Positions 25,981 through 33,674 of a stretch of DNA of 64,000 nucleotides are shown in pieces. Position 1 is the first letter of the stretch. Each line of letters opens with the position of its first letter. The notes under the pieces were generated by a model. It worked only from the letters and a program-made list of their open reading frames with translations. It did no database searches and was not told where the DNA came from. Both the position numbers and the translations under genes were made by a program. This stretch comes from Actinoplanes ianthinogenes (GTDB lineage: Bacteria > Actinomycetota > Actinomycetes > Mycobacteriales > Micromonosporaceae): NCBI RefSeq assembly GCF_018324205.1, contig NZ_AP023356.1:496001-560000 (forward strand), in the 5' to 3' direction.

Positions 25981-27189
25981 ATGCGACAGCGGGACTGCGG
26001 GTGTCACCCCGCCACCGCGCCGGCCCGCAACCACTACTTCACCGGCAAGCTGCTGCTGGAGCGGGACTTCCAGGACGAGCAGGCGTACCTGATCGGCCGG
26101 GGGCGGCGGCACAACCAGGCGTTGCACGGCTGGGGCGTGGCCTGCGGGCTCAAGGTTCGGCCGCATCCGGAGCCCGGCTGCCGGGACCGGTGGCTGGTGG
26201 TGGAGGCGGGCACCGCCATCGACTGCTGCGGGCGGGAGATCCTGGTCTGCCACGAGGAGTACGTCGACCTGCTCGCGCTGCTGCCCGGCGACCTGAGCGC
26301 GGGAACACACACGCTGCAACTGTGCGTACGGCACCGGGAGTGCCCGGACGAGCTGATCCCGGCGAGCTGGGACGAGTGCGGGTGCGACGACGGCAGCCAG
26401 CCGAACCGGGTGATCGAGTCGTTCGCCTTCGAGGTGATCGTGGATCCGGTGCTGCCGGAGGAGACGCCGCCGGCGTCGTGCGCGGAGCCGCTGGAGCGGC
26501 TGCTCGACGAGTGCCCGGGGTGCGCCGGCGGGGACTGCGTGGTGCTCGCGACGATCAGCGACTTCGAGGCCGGGGTGGCGATCGAGGAGGAGGACATCGA
26601 CAACCGGCTCGGGCGGCGGTTGCTGCCCAGCACCGGCGTGTTGACCGAGGTGATGCTCTGCCTGCTGGAGAACGGTGGTGGAGGGCAGGGACCCAAGGGC
26701 GACAAAGGGGACAAGGGCGACCCGGGCCCTGCCGGACCCGCCGGGCCTGCCGGTGCTGCCGGTCCCGCCGGCGCTGACGGTCCTGCGGGTCCCGCCGGGC
26801 CTGCCGGTCCCCAGGGAGACAAGGGAGACAAGGGAGACAAGGGCGATCAGGGCATTCCGGGGCCGCCCGGCGCCGGGCGGATCACCGGCGACCTCGTGGT
26901 GGTGCCGATCCCCGCGAAGACCGACGTCGCCACCCTGACCGTCGACCACAACCAGGCCAAGACCCCGGTATCCATCGTGCTCGGCCTGGCCGAGCAGGAG
27001 CACTCCTTCGACTACTACGAGGCGATCAACCTGCGCGGCGAGCGGGACTACGCCACCCCGGTCCGCTTCCTCGCCGCGCGGGTGCACAACAAGCCCTACG
27101 ACGGCAAGTTCGACATCGAGGTGCGCATGGAACAGCCGTCCGATCTCGAGCGCCGCGTCCTGGTCCGCTGGCACGCCTTCGGGGCCTAG
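25981..27189 (+). CDS. eCIS fibre-like protein A with collagen-like repeat
   Basis: A 402-residue protein with three parts. Residues about 15-75 are a module shared with the next two proteins (NHYFTGKLLLERDFQDEQAY, then HNQALHGWGVACGL). Residues about 80-236 are Cys-rich (at least ten Cys). Residues 237-299 are 21 uninterrupted Gly-X-Y triplets: GPK and GDK blocks, then GPA-rich triplets, then GDK blocks, ending GIPGPPGAG. The last 100 residues look like a beta-rich head. The layout resembles a trimeric tail fibre with a collagen-like stalk and C-terminal receptor-binding tip. ATG at 25981 follows GAGGAGGG. Its position after the tail I gene supports a fibre role. Confidence 0.75.
   Translation: MRQRDCGCHPATAPARNHYFTGKLLLERDFQDEQAYLIGRGRRHNQALHGWGVACGLKVRPHPEPGCRDRWLVVEAGTAIDCCGREILVCHEEYVDLLALLPGDLSAGTHTLQLCVRHRECPDELIPASWDECGCDDGSQPNRVIESFAFEVIVDPVLPEETPPASCAEPLERLLDECPGCAGGDCVVLATISDFEAGVAIEEEDIDNRLGRRLLPSTGVLTEVMLCLLENGGGGQGPKGDKGDKGDPGPAGPAGPAGAAGPAGADGPAGPAGPAGPQGDKGDKGDKGDQGIPGPPGAGRITGDLVVVPIPAKTDVATLTVDHNQAKTPVSIVLGLAEQEHSFDYYEAINLRGERDYATPVRFLAARVHNKPYDGKFDIEVRMEQPSDLERRVLVRWHAFGA
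26689..26877 (+). repeat. collagen-like Gly-X-Y coding repeat
   Basis: These 63 codons encode 21 consecutive Gly-X-Y triplets. Triplets 2-4 and 15-18 are mostly GDK or GDx, while triplets 5-13 are mostly GPA. Charged triplets therefore cap a proline-rich centre on both sides, which in collagen-like proteins favours stable, in-register trimers. Confidence 0.9.
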
Positions 27190-27197
27190 GAGGAACG

Positions 27198-28688
27198 ATG
27201 ACCACCACCGCCCACTGCGCGACCTGTGGCACCGCCGCCACGACGGCCGGCGGCGTCCCCGGGCCGGCGCTGCGCCCGCGCTACTTCGCCGGGCAGAGCC
27301 TCACCGAGGCCGAGCTCAACGCCGCACAGGAATACCAGCTGGCCAAGAACCGCCTGCACAACCGCTACCTGCACGGCGCCGGCGTGGTCTGCGGCCTGCA
27401 GGTGGTCTGCGTCGCCGACCCCGGCGCGGTCCAGGTCCACCCCGGGTACGCGCTCGACACGTGCGGCAACGACCTGCTCCTGGACGCCGCCCGGACCGTC
27501 CCGCTGCTGTCGATGATCTCGGCCTGCCGGGACGCGGACGACCGGGCGTGCGCGCAGCCGTGGCGGCCCGCCCCCGCGGCGCCGGCCGGACCCGAGCGCT
27601 GGTGCCTGACCATGGTCTACACCGAGCAGCCGACCCGGCCGCGGACGCTCCTGACCACGGGCCGGAAAAGCTGCGGGTGCGGCGGGCGAGCGGCCACCGG
27701 CACCTGTGGCTGCGGCAGACGCCCGGTCAACGGCTCCGGCGGCTGCGGCGGCTGCGGCGGGCAATCCGCCACCGGCACCTGTGGCTGCGGGACGGCTCCG
27801 GCGTACGAAAAACTGCCTCCCGGATGTGAGCCCACCCGGATCGCGGAAAGCGTCCGTTTCGAGGTCTGCCGTGCCCCGGACGGACCGTGCCAGGACGCCT
27901 TCTGCGACCCGCAGGCGACCCTGGCCGGCCAGATCGTCGCCGCCTACGAGGAGTACCGGCGCGTCCTGCGCGCCCACCTCTCCCCGGAGCACGGCCAGGT
28001 GCTGCTCAGCGCGGCGTTCTTCGCGGACACCCCGTTCGAGCCCGGCTTCGTCCACGAGTCCTGTCTGCGCCTGCACGACGCGATCGTGGATCTGGAGCGG
28101 CGGCAGCCGTTCCCGGTCACCGGCGACCCGGCCGCCGTGCTGGACGCCGTGGTGCTGCCCGCACCGAGCGGCGATCCGGACGAGTACCTGCGGCTGGCCC
28201 GGACGGTGCTCCAGCGGCTGGAGGCGGCGCTGGTCCAGTCCTTCGCCGATCGGGTGTCCGGACTGCTGCTGCCGCCCTGCCCGCCGGAACCGGCGAGCGA
28301 CCGGGTCGTGCTGGCCTGCGTGACCGTCCAGGCCGGGAAGATCGTCCGGATCTGCAACGCCTGCCGGGCGACCGCCGGAGCGTTCCCGGCGCAGAGTCAC
28401 CGCCTGTCGATCCTGCCGCTCGCCGCGCTGGCCCGCAGTGTCACCGAGTGGCTGACCTGCCGCCCGCTGGTCACCACCGACGGCAACCCGCTGGCCGACC
28501 TGCTGAGCACACTGGATCCGACCTTCCGGCGGGGCCGCTGGCAGGCCGGCGGCTATCCCCCGTTCCCGCAGGTCGCCGACCTGGTCCGGCGACTGTGCGC
28601 GCTGCTCGGCGGCGAGCAGGACGCGGACACCCTGGGCATGCTGCGCGGCTGGTTCGAGAGGGTGAGCGATGACGGCCCTGAGCATTGA
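27198..28688 (+). CDS. eCIS fibre-like protein B, Cys-rich, shared N-terminal module
   Basis: A 496-residue protein. Residues about 26-90 repeat the module of protein A (PRYFAGQSLTEAELNAAQEY, LHNRYLHGAGVVCGLQVV, then GYALDTCGNDLLL). Residues about 157-205 contain two copies of an ATGTCGCG-type Cys/Gly block separated by SGGCGGCGGQ, so many cysteines sit close together. The C-terminal 270 residues are mainly helical with no family I recognise (GQIVAAYEEYRRVLRAHLSP, DEYLRLARTVLQRLEAALVQ). It is probably attached to the baseplate through the shared module; its outer role is unknown. It overlaps the next gene by 20 bp. Confidence 0.65.
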   Translation: MTTTAHCATCGTAATTAGGVPGPALRPRYFAGQSLTEAELNAAQEYQLAKNRLHNRYLHGAGVVCGLQVVCVADPGAVQVHPGYALDTCGNDLLLDAARTVPLLSMISACRDADDRACAQPWRPAPAAPAGPERWCLTMVYTEQPTRPRTLLTTGRKSCGCGGRAATGTCGCGRRPVNGSGGCGGCGGQSATGTCGCGTAPAYEKLPPGCEPTRIAESVRFEVCRAPDGPCQDAFCDPQATLAGQIVAAYEEYRRVLRAHLSPEHGQVLLSAAFFADTPFEPGFVHESCLRLHDAIVDLERRQPFPVTGDPAAVLDAVVLPAPSGDPDEYLRLARTVLQRLEAALVQSFADRVSGLLLPPCPPEPASDRVVLACVTVQAGKIVRICNACRATAGAFPAQSHRLSILPLAALARSVTEWLTCRPLVTTDGNPLADLLSTLDPTFRRGRWQAGGYPPFPQVADLVRRLCALLGGEQDADTLGMLRGWFERVSDDGPEH

Positions 28689-31113
28689 GCGCCTGCGGTA
28701 CTACCAGCAGCAGTACCTCGGGGTGGGTGACTTCGAGGCGGAGCAGGAGTATCACCGGACGATGCGGCGGCGGCACCAGCTCGGGCCGCACACCTGGGGG
28801 ATCGTGGCCGGGCTGCGGCTGGACGAGCGGCTCGCCGGCGGCGTGGTGGAGATGTATCTCCTGCCCGGTTACGCCGTCGACGGCTTCGGGCGGGAGGTCG
28901 TGGTCGGCGAGCCGGTGCGGATCGACCCGGACCCGGTGCTGTTCAAGGGGGTGCACGAGCCGGGGTACGTGCCGATCTGGATCACCTACGACGAGCGGGA
29001 CACCCGGCCGCCGGCCAGCGGGTACGCCGGCTGCGCGGGCGGGACCGAGACGACCCGGGTGACCGAGGGGTGGCGGCTGCTGGCCGGGCCGCCCGGGGAG
29101 ACACACCCGGACGTGATCGTGGCGGGGCTGCCGGACCGGGGCCCGGCCGACGGGTCGGTGCCGCACCAGGAGTTCCCGGACGGTACGCCACGGTGGCTGA
29201 TCCGGGTGGGTGCGGTCAACTGGGACGGGCAGGGGTTCGCGGTGAGTGACCCGGCGCAGCGGGACGGGCAGCGGCCGTACGCCGGGCTGGTTGCCGCCGC
29301 CGTCCTCGCGCCGGCCGGCGTCGTCCGGATCGCGCCGCGATTCCCGGTGCCGGACCCGGCCACCGGACGCCCGGCGGACGTCGCCGTGGTGGACGGGCCG
29401 CTGCGGGTCGCCCGGCACGCCACGGTCGGCAACGACCTGCTCGCCGGTGGCCGGATCGGAGCGGGCACCGACCAACCGGCCGACCGGCTGCAACTCGGCG
29501 CCGGGCTGGGGCGGATCGTGGCCGGGCGGTCCTACCTGGGGTTCAACGCGTCCCGCGGCACCGGCGCGGACCCGCCGTGGACGTTCACCGGGGACGGCAC
29601 CGCCAACGGCGGGGCGGCGCTGGTCGCGGCGGCCGACGGGGCGCTGCGGGTGATCGCGAAGGGGTCGACCGGCGCGGCCGACGACACGGTGCCGGACTCC
29701 CAGCTGCGGGCGCGGACCGGGCTGAGCGTGACCGGGACCGGGCGGGTCGGGGTGGGCACACCGGATCCGGATCCGGGGCGGGCGCTGACCGTACGCGGCC
29801 GGGAGCCGCTCGCCTTCCAGGACCCGGACAGCGGGGTGACGGCCTGGAACGTCAGCATGCCCGCCGGCGGGCTGAACGTCGCCGAGACCGGAGTCGCGGA
29901 CGGGCGGCTGTTCCTGCGGGCCGGCGGCAACGTCGGGGTGGGCACGACCGGGCCGACCAACCCGCTGCACGTGCCGGCGCCGACCGGGATCCGGCAGGGC
30001 AACCAGTACCTGTCCGGGCGGGACTCGTGGAGCAGCCTGAGCTTCAACGCCCACCACAACGCCACCAACAGCGACTGGGTCTTCCCCGACCCGGACCGGC
30101 TGGCCGCGACCATCGAGATGGACGCGCCGGCCGGGCTGCTGGGCGGGCGGTTCGAGGTGTGGGGCACCACCCGGGCCGCGCCACGCACGTTCACCAACCG
30201 GCTCCACATCGACCTGGACAACGGCGACGTGCTGCTCACCCCGAACGGCGGGCGGGTAGGCATCGGTCCCGGAGCGCCGACCCATCCGCTGCACGTCAAC
30301 GAGGTCACCGGGATCCGGCAAGGCCTGCAGACCCTGTCCGGCAACGGGGACTTCGCCACCCGCGGCCTCAACGTCTACCGAGCGGACGACCTCGGTTTCG
30401 CCTTCCTCGACCCGGACCGGCTCGCCGTCATGGTGACCATGGGCGCCGGAATCGGGCGGGCGCCGGGCCGATTCGAGATCGCGGGAACGACGCAGGCCGA
30501 TCCGCGGGTCCCCACTCGCCGCTTCTTCATCGGCATGGAGAAGGGCGAGACGATCCTGAACGGCACGCTCGGCACCAACAACATGCACCCGATGGTCGGG
30601 ATCCCGAACGGCTGGGGCGGCGGGCTGCACACCTGGGACGTCTACGCCGAGGGCACCATCGCCACCGGCAAGAACGGCAACGAGGCGGTGACCATCGGCT
30701 CCGACGGCGTGATCAGCGCCGGCAAGATCAACACCGGCGAGATCAACTCGCCGAACAAGCACTTCCGGATCCCGCACCCGGCGCGCGCGGACACCGACCT
30801 GGTGCACGGCTCCGTCGAGGGTCCGGAACTCGCTGTCCTGTATCGAGGCACGGCCGTGCTCGGCGACGACGGCGCCGCCGAGGTGGCCCTGCCGGACTAT
30901 TTCGAGACGCTGACGCTGCCCGAGGGGCGGACCGTGCACCTGACCCCGGTGTTCGCGGAAGGGTCACGGCCCGCCCGGCTCGCCGCCGGTCCGGTCGAGG
31001 GCGGCCGGTTCATCGCGCACGGCGGCGCCGGGCAGACCTTCCACTGGCTGGTGATGGCGGTCCGCGCCGACGTCCCGCCGCTGCGACCCGAACAACCGAG
31101 GAGGAACCCGTGA
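28669..31113 (+). CDS. eCIS tail fibre protein C
   Basis: An 814-residue protein. Residues about 5-75 are a third copy of the shared module (LRYYQQQYLGVGDFEAEQEY, RRRHQLGPHTWGIVAGLRL, GYAVDGFGREVVV). From about residue 240 there are fibre repeats with the pattern GRVGVGTPDP...LTV, GNVGVGTTGPTNPLHV and GRVGIGPGAPTHPLHV, typical of trimeric beta-structured tail fibres. The C-terminus (NKHFRIPHPARADTDLVHGS, VEGPELAVLYRG) is the conserved end of many phage and eCIS fibre proteins. It is the best candidate for the main receptor-binding fibre (Pvc13 role). Confidence 0.83.
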   Translation: MTALSIERLRYYQQQYLGVGDFEAEQEYHRTMRRRHQLGPHTWGIVAGLRLDERLAGGVVEMYLLPGYAVDGFGREVVVGEPVRIDPDPVLFKGVHEPGYVPIWITYDERDTRPPASGYAGCAGGTETTRVTEGWRLLAGPPGETHPDVIVAGLPDRGPADGSVPHQEFPDGTPRWLIRVGAVNWDGQGFAVSDPAQRDGQRPYAGLVAAAVLAPAGVVRIAPRFPVPDPATGRPADVAVVDGPLRVARHATVGNDLLAGGRIGAGTDQPADRLQLGAGLGRIVAGRSYLGFNASRGTGADPPWTFTGDGTANGGAALVAAADGALRVIAKGSTGAADDTVPDSQLRARTGLSVTGTGRVGVGTPDPDPGRALTVRGREPLAFQDPDSGVTAWNVSMPAGGLNVAETGVADGRLFLRAGGNVGVGTTGPTNPLHVPAPTGIRQGNQYLSGRDSWSSLSFNAHHNATNSDWVFPDPDRLAATIEMDAPAGLLGGRFEVWGTTRAAPRTFTNRLHIDLDNGDVLLTPNGGRVGIGPGAPTHPLHVNEVTGIRQGLQTLSGNGDFATRGLNVYRADDLGFAFLDPDRLAVMVTMGAGIGRAPGRFEIAGTTQADPRVPTRRFFIGMEKGETILNGTLGTNNMHPMVGIPNGWGGGLHTWDVYAEGTIATGKNGNEAVTIGSDGVISAGKINTGEINSPNKHFRIPHPARADTDLVHGSVEGPELAVLYRGTAVLGDDGAAEVALPDYFETLTLPEGRTVHLTPVFAEGSRPARLAAGPVEGGRFIAHGGAGQTFHWLVMAVRADVPPLRPEQPRRNP

Positions 31114-31319
31114 CCACGCCGATCGACAGACGCCTGGGTGAACTGCGCGCGGAACGGGAGGCCGGGGAGGCGCTGCTCGCCTCCCTGATCCACCAGGAGA
31201 ACGAATGCCGCGAAACCCTGCTCCGCATCGCCGGCGCCATCCTGGTCCTGGAGGAACTCGCCGCCGACCCGTCCTTCGCCGGCCCCACGCCCTCCGCCCC
31301 GGCCGCGCCGGTGTCATGA
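31110..31319 (+). CDS. small helical eCIS-associated protein
   Basis: A 69-residue protein starting at GTG 31110. Residues 5-52 are a predicted charged helix that may form a coiled coil (RRLGELRAEREAGEALLASL, then CRETLLRIAGAILVLEELAA); the tail is Pro/Ala-rich. It overlaps the fibre gene and the tape-measure gene by 4 bp each, so it is translated with them. A role as fibre chaperone or small structural linker is possible but not shown. Confidence 0.7.
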   Translation: MTTPIDRRLGELRAEREAGEALLASLIHQENECRETLLRIAGAILVLEELAADPSFAGPTPSAPAAPVS

Positions 31320-33673
31320 GCCCGGACCGGCTGGTGATCGACCGGCTCGACGTGGCCCAGGCCGGCGCGCGGGGTGATCCGGCGCTGGCCGCGACCGATC
31401 TGGATCAGACATTCCGGATCCGGCTGCCGGCCGCGCTGGCGGCCGAGCCGGATCTGGGCGGCGAGTCGGTCTGGCTCATCCGTGACCTCCGGGTGTGCCT
31501 GGCCGACGGGGAGGACCTGGCCCGGCGCTGCGCGCGGGCGATCATCGACGCGGTCCGGGAGGCGATCATGTCCGGGCCGGACGGCGTACGGGTGAAGCAC
31601 TTCCCCACCCACGCCGAGCACCTGGCGTGGTTCCTCGACCAGCTCGCGGCGGGTGCTTCTCCCGAGTCGTGGTGTCGCGCCGGCGCCGACCTGCCGACCG
31701 GCCTGCCCCCGGGAGCGGCGATCCGCTGGCTCCTGCTCGCCGAGCCCCGCCCGGTCCGCCGTGCCGTCCTCACCGCCCTGGCCGCCCGGTCCCGCCTGCG
31801 CCCGGTCCTCGCCACCCTCCCCGAACCGGACGCCGAAGCCGTCGCCCGAGCGGTCTTCTCCCCCGAGGCCTCCTTCACGCTTCCCGCCGTGCGGGAATCC
31901 CTGCTCACCGCGTGGGCCGCCGGGCACCTGCCCGGCGCGGCCGACCGGCCCGGCGCGGCCGCCGTCCTGGCTCTCGCCGTCGAGGCCGGCGCCGGATGGC
32001 ATTCGGCGGCCTGGCGCCTCGCCGAACGCCTCCTCGCCATCGCCGCCGACCCGGTCCACGCCGACAGCCCCGCTGCCGTGCGCGCCGCTCTGGGCGCCAC
32101 CCTCGAACTCCCCGCCATCACCGCCGCAACCCGGGAGCTGCCGGGCCGGCTCACGATCGCCACCCCTTACGCGTCGGCGTTCCTGCTGTTACCCGCCCTG
32201 GCCGAGGTGGCACCCACGGATCCGGTCGGCGTCCTGGAACGGGCCCTTTGCGGAGGTCGCTCGCCCGGCCTGCGCTACGACCCCGCCCTGCGCCTGGCCC
32301 TCCCCCCGCCCGATCCCGCCACCTCCACCACCGCGCCACCCACCGCTGACCTCGCCACCTCCACCACCGCGGCACTCACCGCTGACCTCGCTACCTCCAC
32401 CACCGCGCCACTCACCGCTGACGGCGCTACCTCCGCCACCGCGGCCCGCACCGCGGACACCGCCACCTCCACCACCCCACCACTCACCGCTGACCCCGCC
32501 ACCTCCACCACCGCGGCACTCCCCGAAGACCTCGCCACATCCACCACCAAGCCCCGCGCCGCAACCTCCACCACCGCCTCACTCACCACTGACCCCGCCA
32601 CCTCGAGCACCGCGTCACCAACCGCTGAGCCCACCACCTCCAGCACCGCGGCACTCATCGGCGATACCGCCATCGCGCAGCCCTCGGAGGCTCACTCGGC
32701 CCCGGCCGGTGAGTCGGTCCAAAAGCCGGCCGACGACCTGTTTTTCGGCGCTCCGCCGGTCCAGAACTTCGCCGCCTCGCCTGTGGTGCGTCTGGTCGCC
32801 CGGCTGGTCACGGCCGGGCGGGCGCGGGCCGACGCGATAGTCGCGGAGCAGGTGGCGCATCCCTCCGGAACCTCGCTGCTGCTCCTGCGCGACCTGCACA
32901 CCGACGCCTGGCTGTCCCTCACCGCCGGGAGCAGCCTCGGCGGCGCGCTCCGCTCGGTCGTCGCCGCCACCGGCCGCCGCCCCGAACTCCTGCTCCTCGC
33001 CGACGGCGTCTCCCCACCCCGATCCCCCGAGGCCGCGCCGTCGGCTGCCTCGACACCCCAAAGCCCGGCGGCACCGCCAGCCCAGACCGCACCGCAAACC
33101 CCCGCAGCGCCGCCGACCAGAGCCGCACCCCGAACCCCACGAGTACCGCCTGCACCGGTACCGCCCCAGACCAGCACCGCACCCCCAACCCCACCAATAC
33201 CGCCTGCAGCCGCAGCGCCGCGGACCGAAGCCGGGCCACTGTCGTCGCTGGTGGAGCAGGTCGGATCGCTCACCGATCCGGCACATGCCGAACTCGCCGG
33301 ACCCTGGCTCGCCCGCGCCCGACCGGCCGCGCCCGATGTGGCCGCGCTCAGCCCGCCCGGTTCCGGCACGGATGAGCTGCCGTTACTGCTGGAAGCGCAC
33401 GCTGTCGTCCGCGGATTCTGCGCGGGGTTGCCCGGGTTCGATCGGAGCGCGGTCCGCTACGTGCAGGACACCTTCCTGGCGGGGCCGGGCATGGTCGTCA
33501 GCGGTCCGGGGTCACTGGACGTGTTCCTGCCCGGTGGTCCGCTGCGGATCGTGCTGCAGCTGGCCGGCGTGGACGGGCGCCGCTACACGCTGCCGTGGCT
33601 GCCCGGCACCACGGTCACGCTGCACCTGTCCGACGCCGCGCCCGCCGACGACGCTCAGCCGCCGGAGTCGTGA
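31316..33673 (+). CDS. eCIS tape-measure protein (CIS_TMP/Pvc14-like)
   Basis: A 785-residue protein. The N-terminus LVIDRLDVAQAGARGDPAL with FRIRLPAALAAEPDLGGESV and VWLIRDLRVCLADGEDLARR follows the start of CIS tape-measure proteins. Its place just before the Pvc15-like ATPase is the Pvc14 position. The C-terminus has ELPLLLEAHAVVRGFCAGLP and YTLPWLPGTTVTLHL. Residues about 333-455 are ten 12-residue ATSTTA-type repeats, and about 570-650 is Pro/Ala-rich; both look disordered. Tape-measure proteins set particle length. The family call is moderate because the central half is too low in complexity to compare. Confidence 0.65.
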   Translation: MSPDRLVIDRLDVAQAGARGDPALAATDLDQTFRIRLPAALAAEPDLGGESVWLIRDLRVCLADGEDLARRCARAIIDAVREAIMSGPDGVRVKHFPTHAEHLAWFLDQLAAGASPESWCRAGADLPTGLPPGAAIRWLLLAEPRPVRRAVLTALAARSRLRPVLATLPEPDAEAVARAVFSPEASFTLPAVRESLLTAWAAGHLPGAADRPGAAAVLALAVEAGAGWHSAAWRLAERLLAIAADPVHADSPAAVRAALGATLELPAITAATRELPGRLTIATPYASAFLLLPALAEVAPTDPVGVLERALCGGRSPGLRYDPALRLALPPPDPATSTTAPPTADLATSTTAALTADLATSTTAPLTADGATSATAARTADTATSTTPPLTADPATSTTAALPEDLATSTTKPRAATSTTASLTTDPATSSTASPTAEPTTSSTAALIGDTAIAQPSEAHSAPAGESVQKPADDLFFGAPPVQNFAASPVVRLVARLVTAGRARADAIVAEQVAHPSGTSLLLLRDLHTDAWLSLTAGSSLGGALRSVVAATGRRPELLLLADGVSPPRSPEAAPSAASTPQSPAAPPAQTAPQTPAAPPTRAAPRTPRVPPAPVPPQTSTAPPTPPIPPAAAAPRTEAGPLSSLVEQVGSLTDPAHAELAGPWLARARPAAPDVAALSPPGSGTDELPLLLEAHAVVRGFCAGLPGFDRSAVRYVQDTFLAGPGMVVSGPGSLDVFLPGGPLRIVLQLAGVDGRRYTLPWLPGTTVTLHLSDAAPADDAQPPES
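32312..32675 (+). repeat. 36-bp in-frame tandem repeat in the tape-measure gene
   Basis: About ten copies of a 36-bp unit encode 12-residue repeats such as DLATSTTAALTA, DPATSTTAPPTA and DGATSATAARTA. Units differ mainly at two or three positions, and one is shortened. The DNA repeats CCACCTCCACCACC-like blocks, so copy number may change by slippage or recombination without breaking the frame. Confidence 0.88.
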
Positions 33674-33674
33674 G

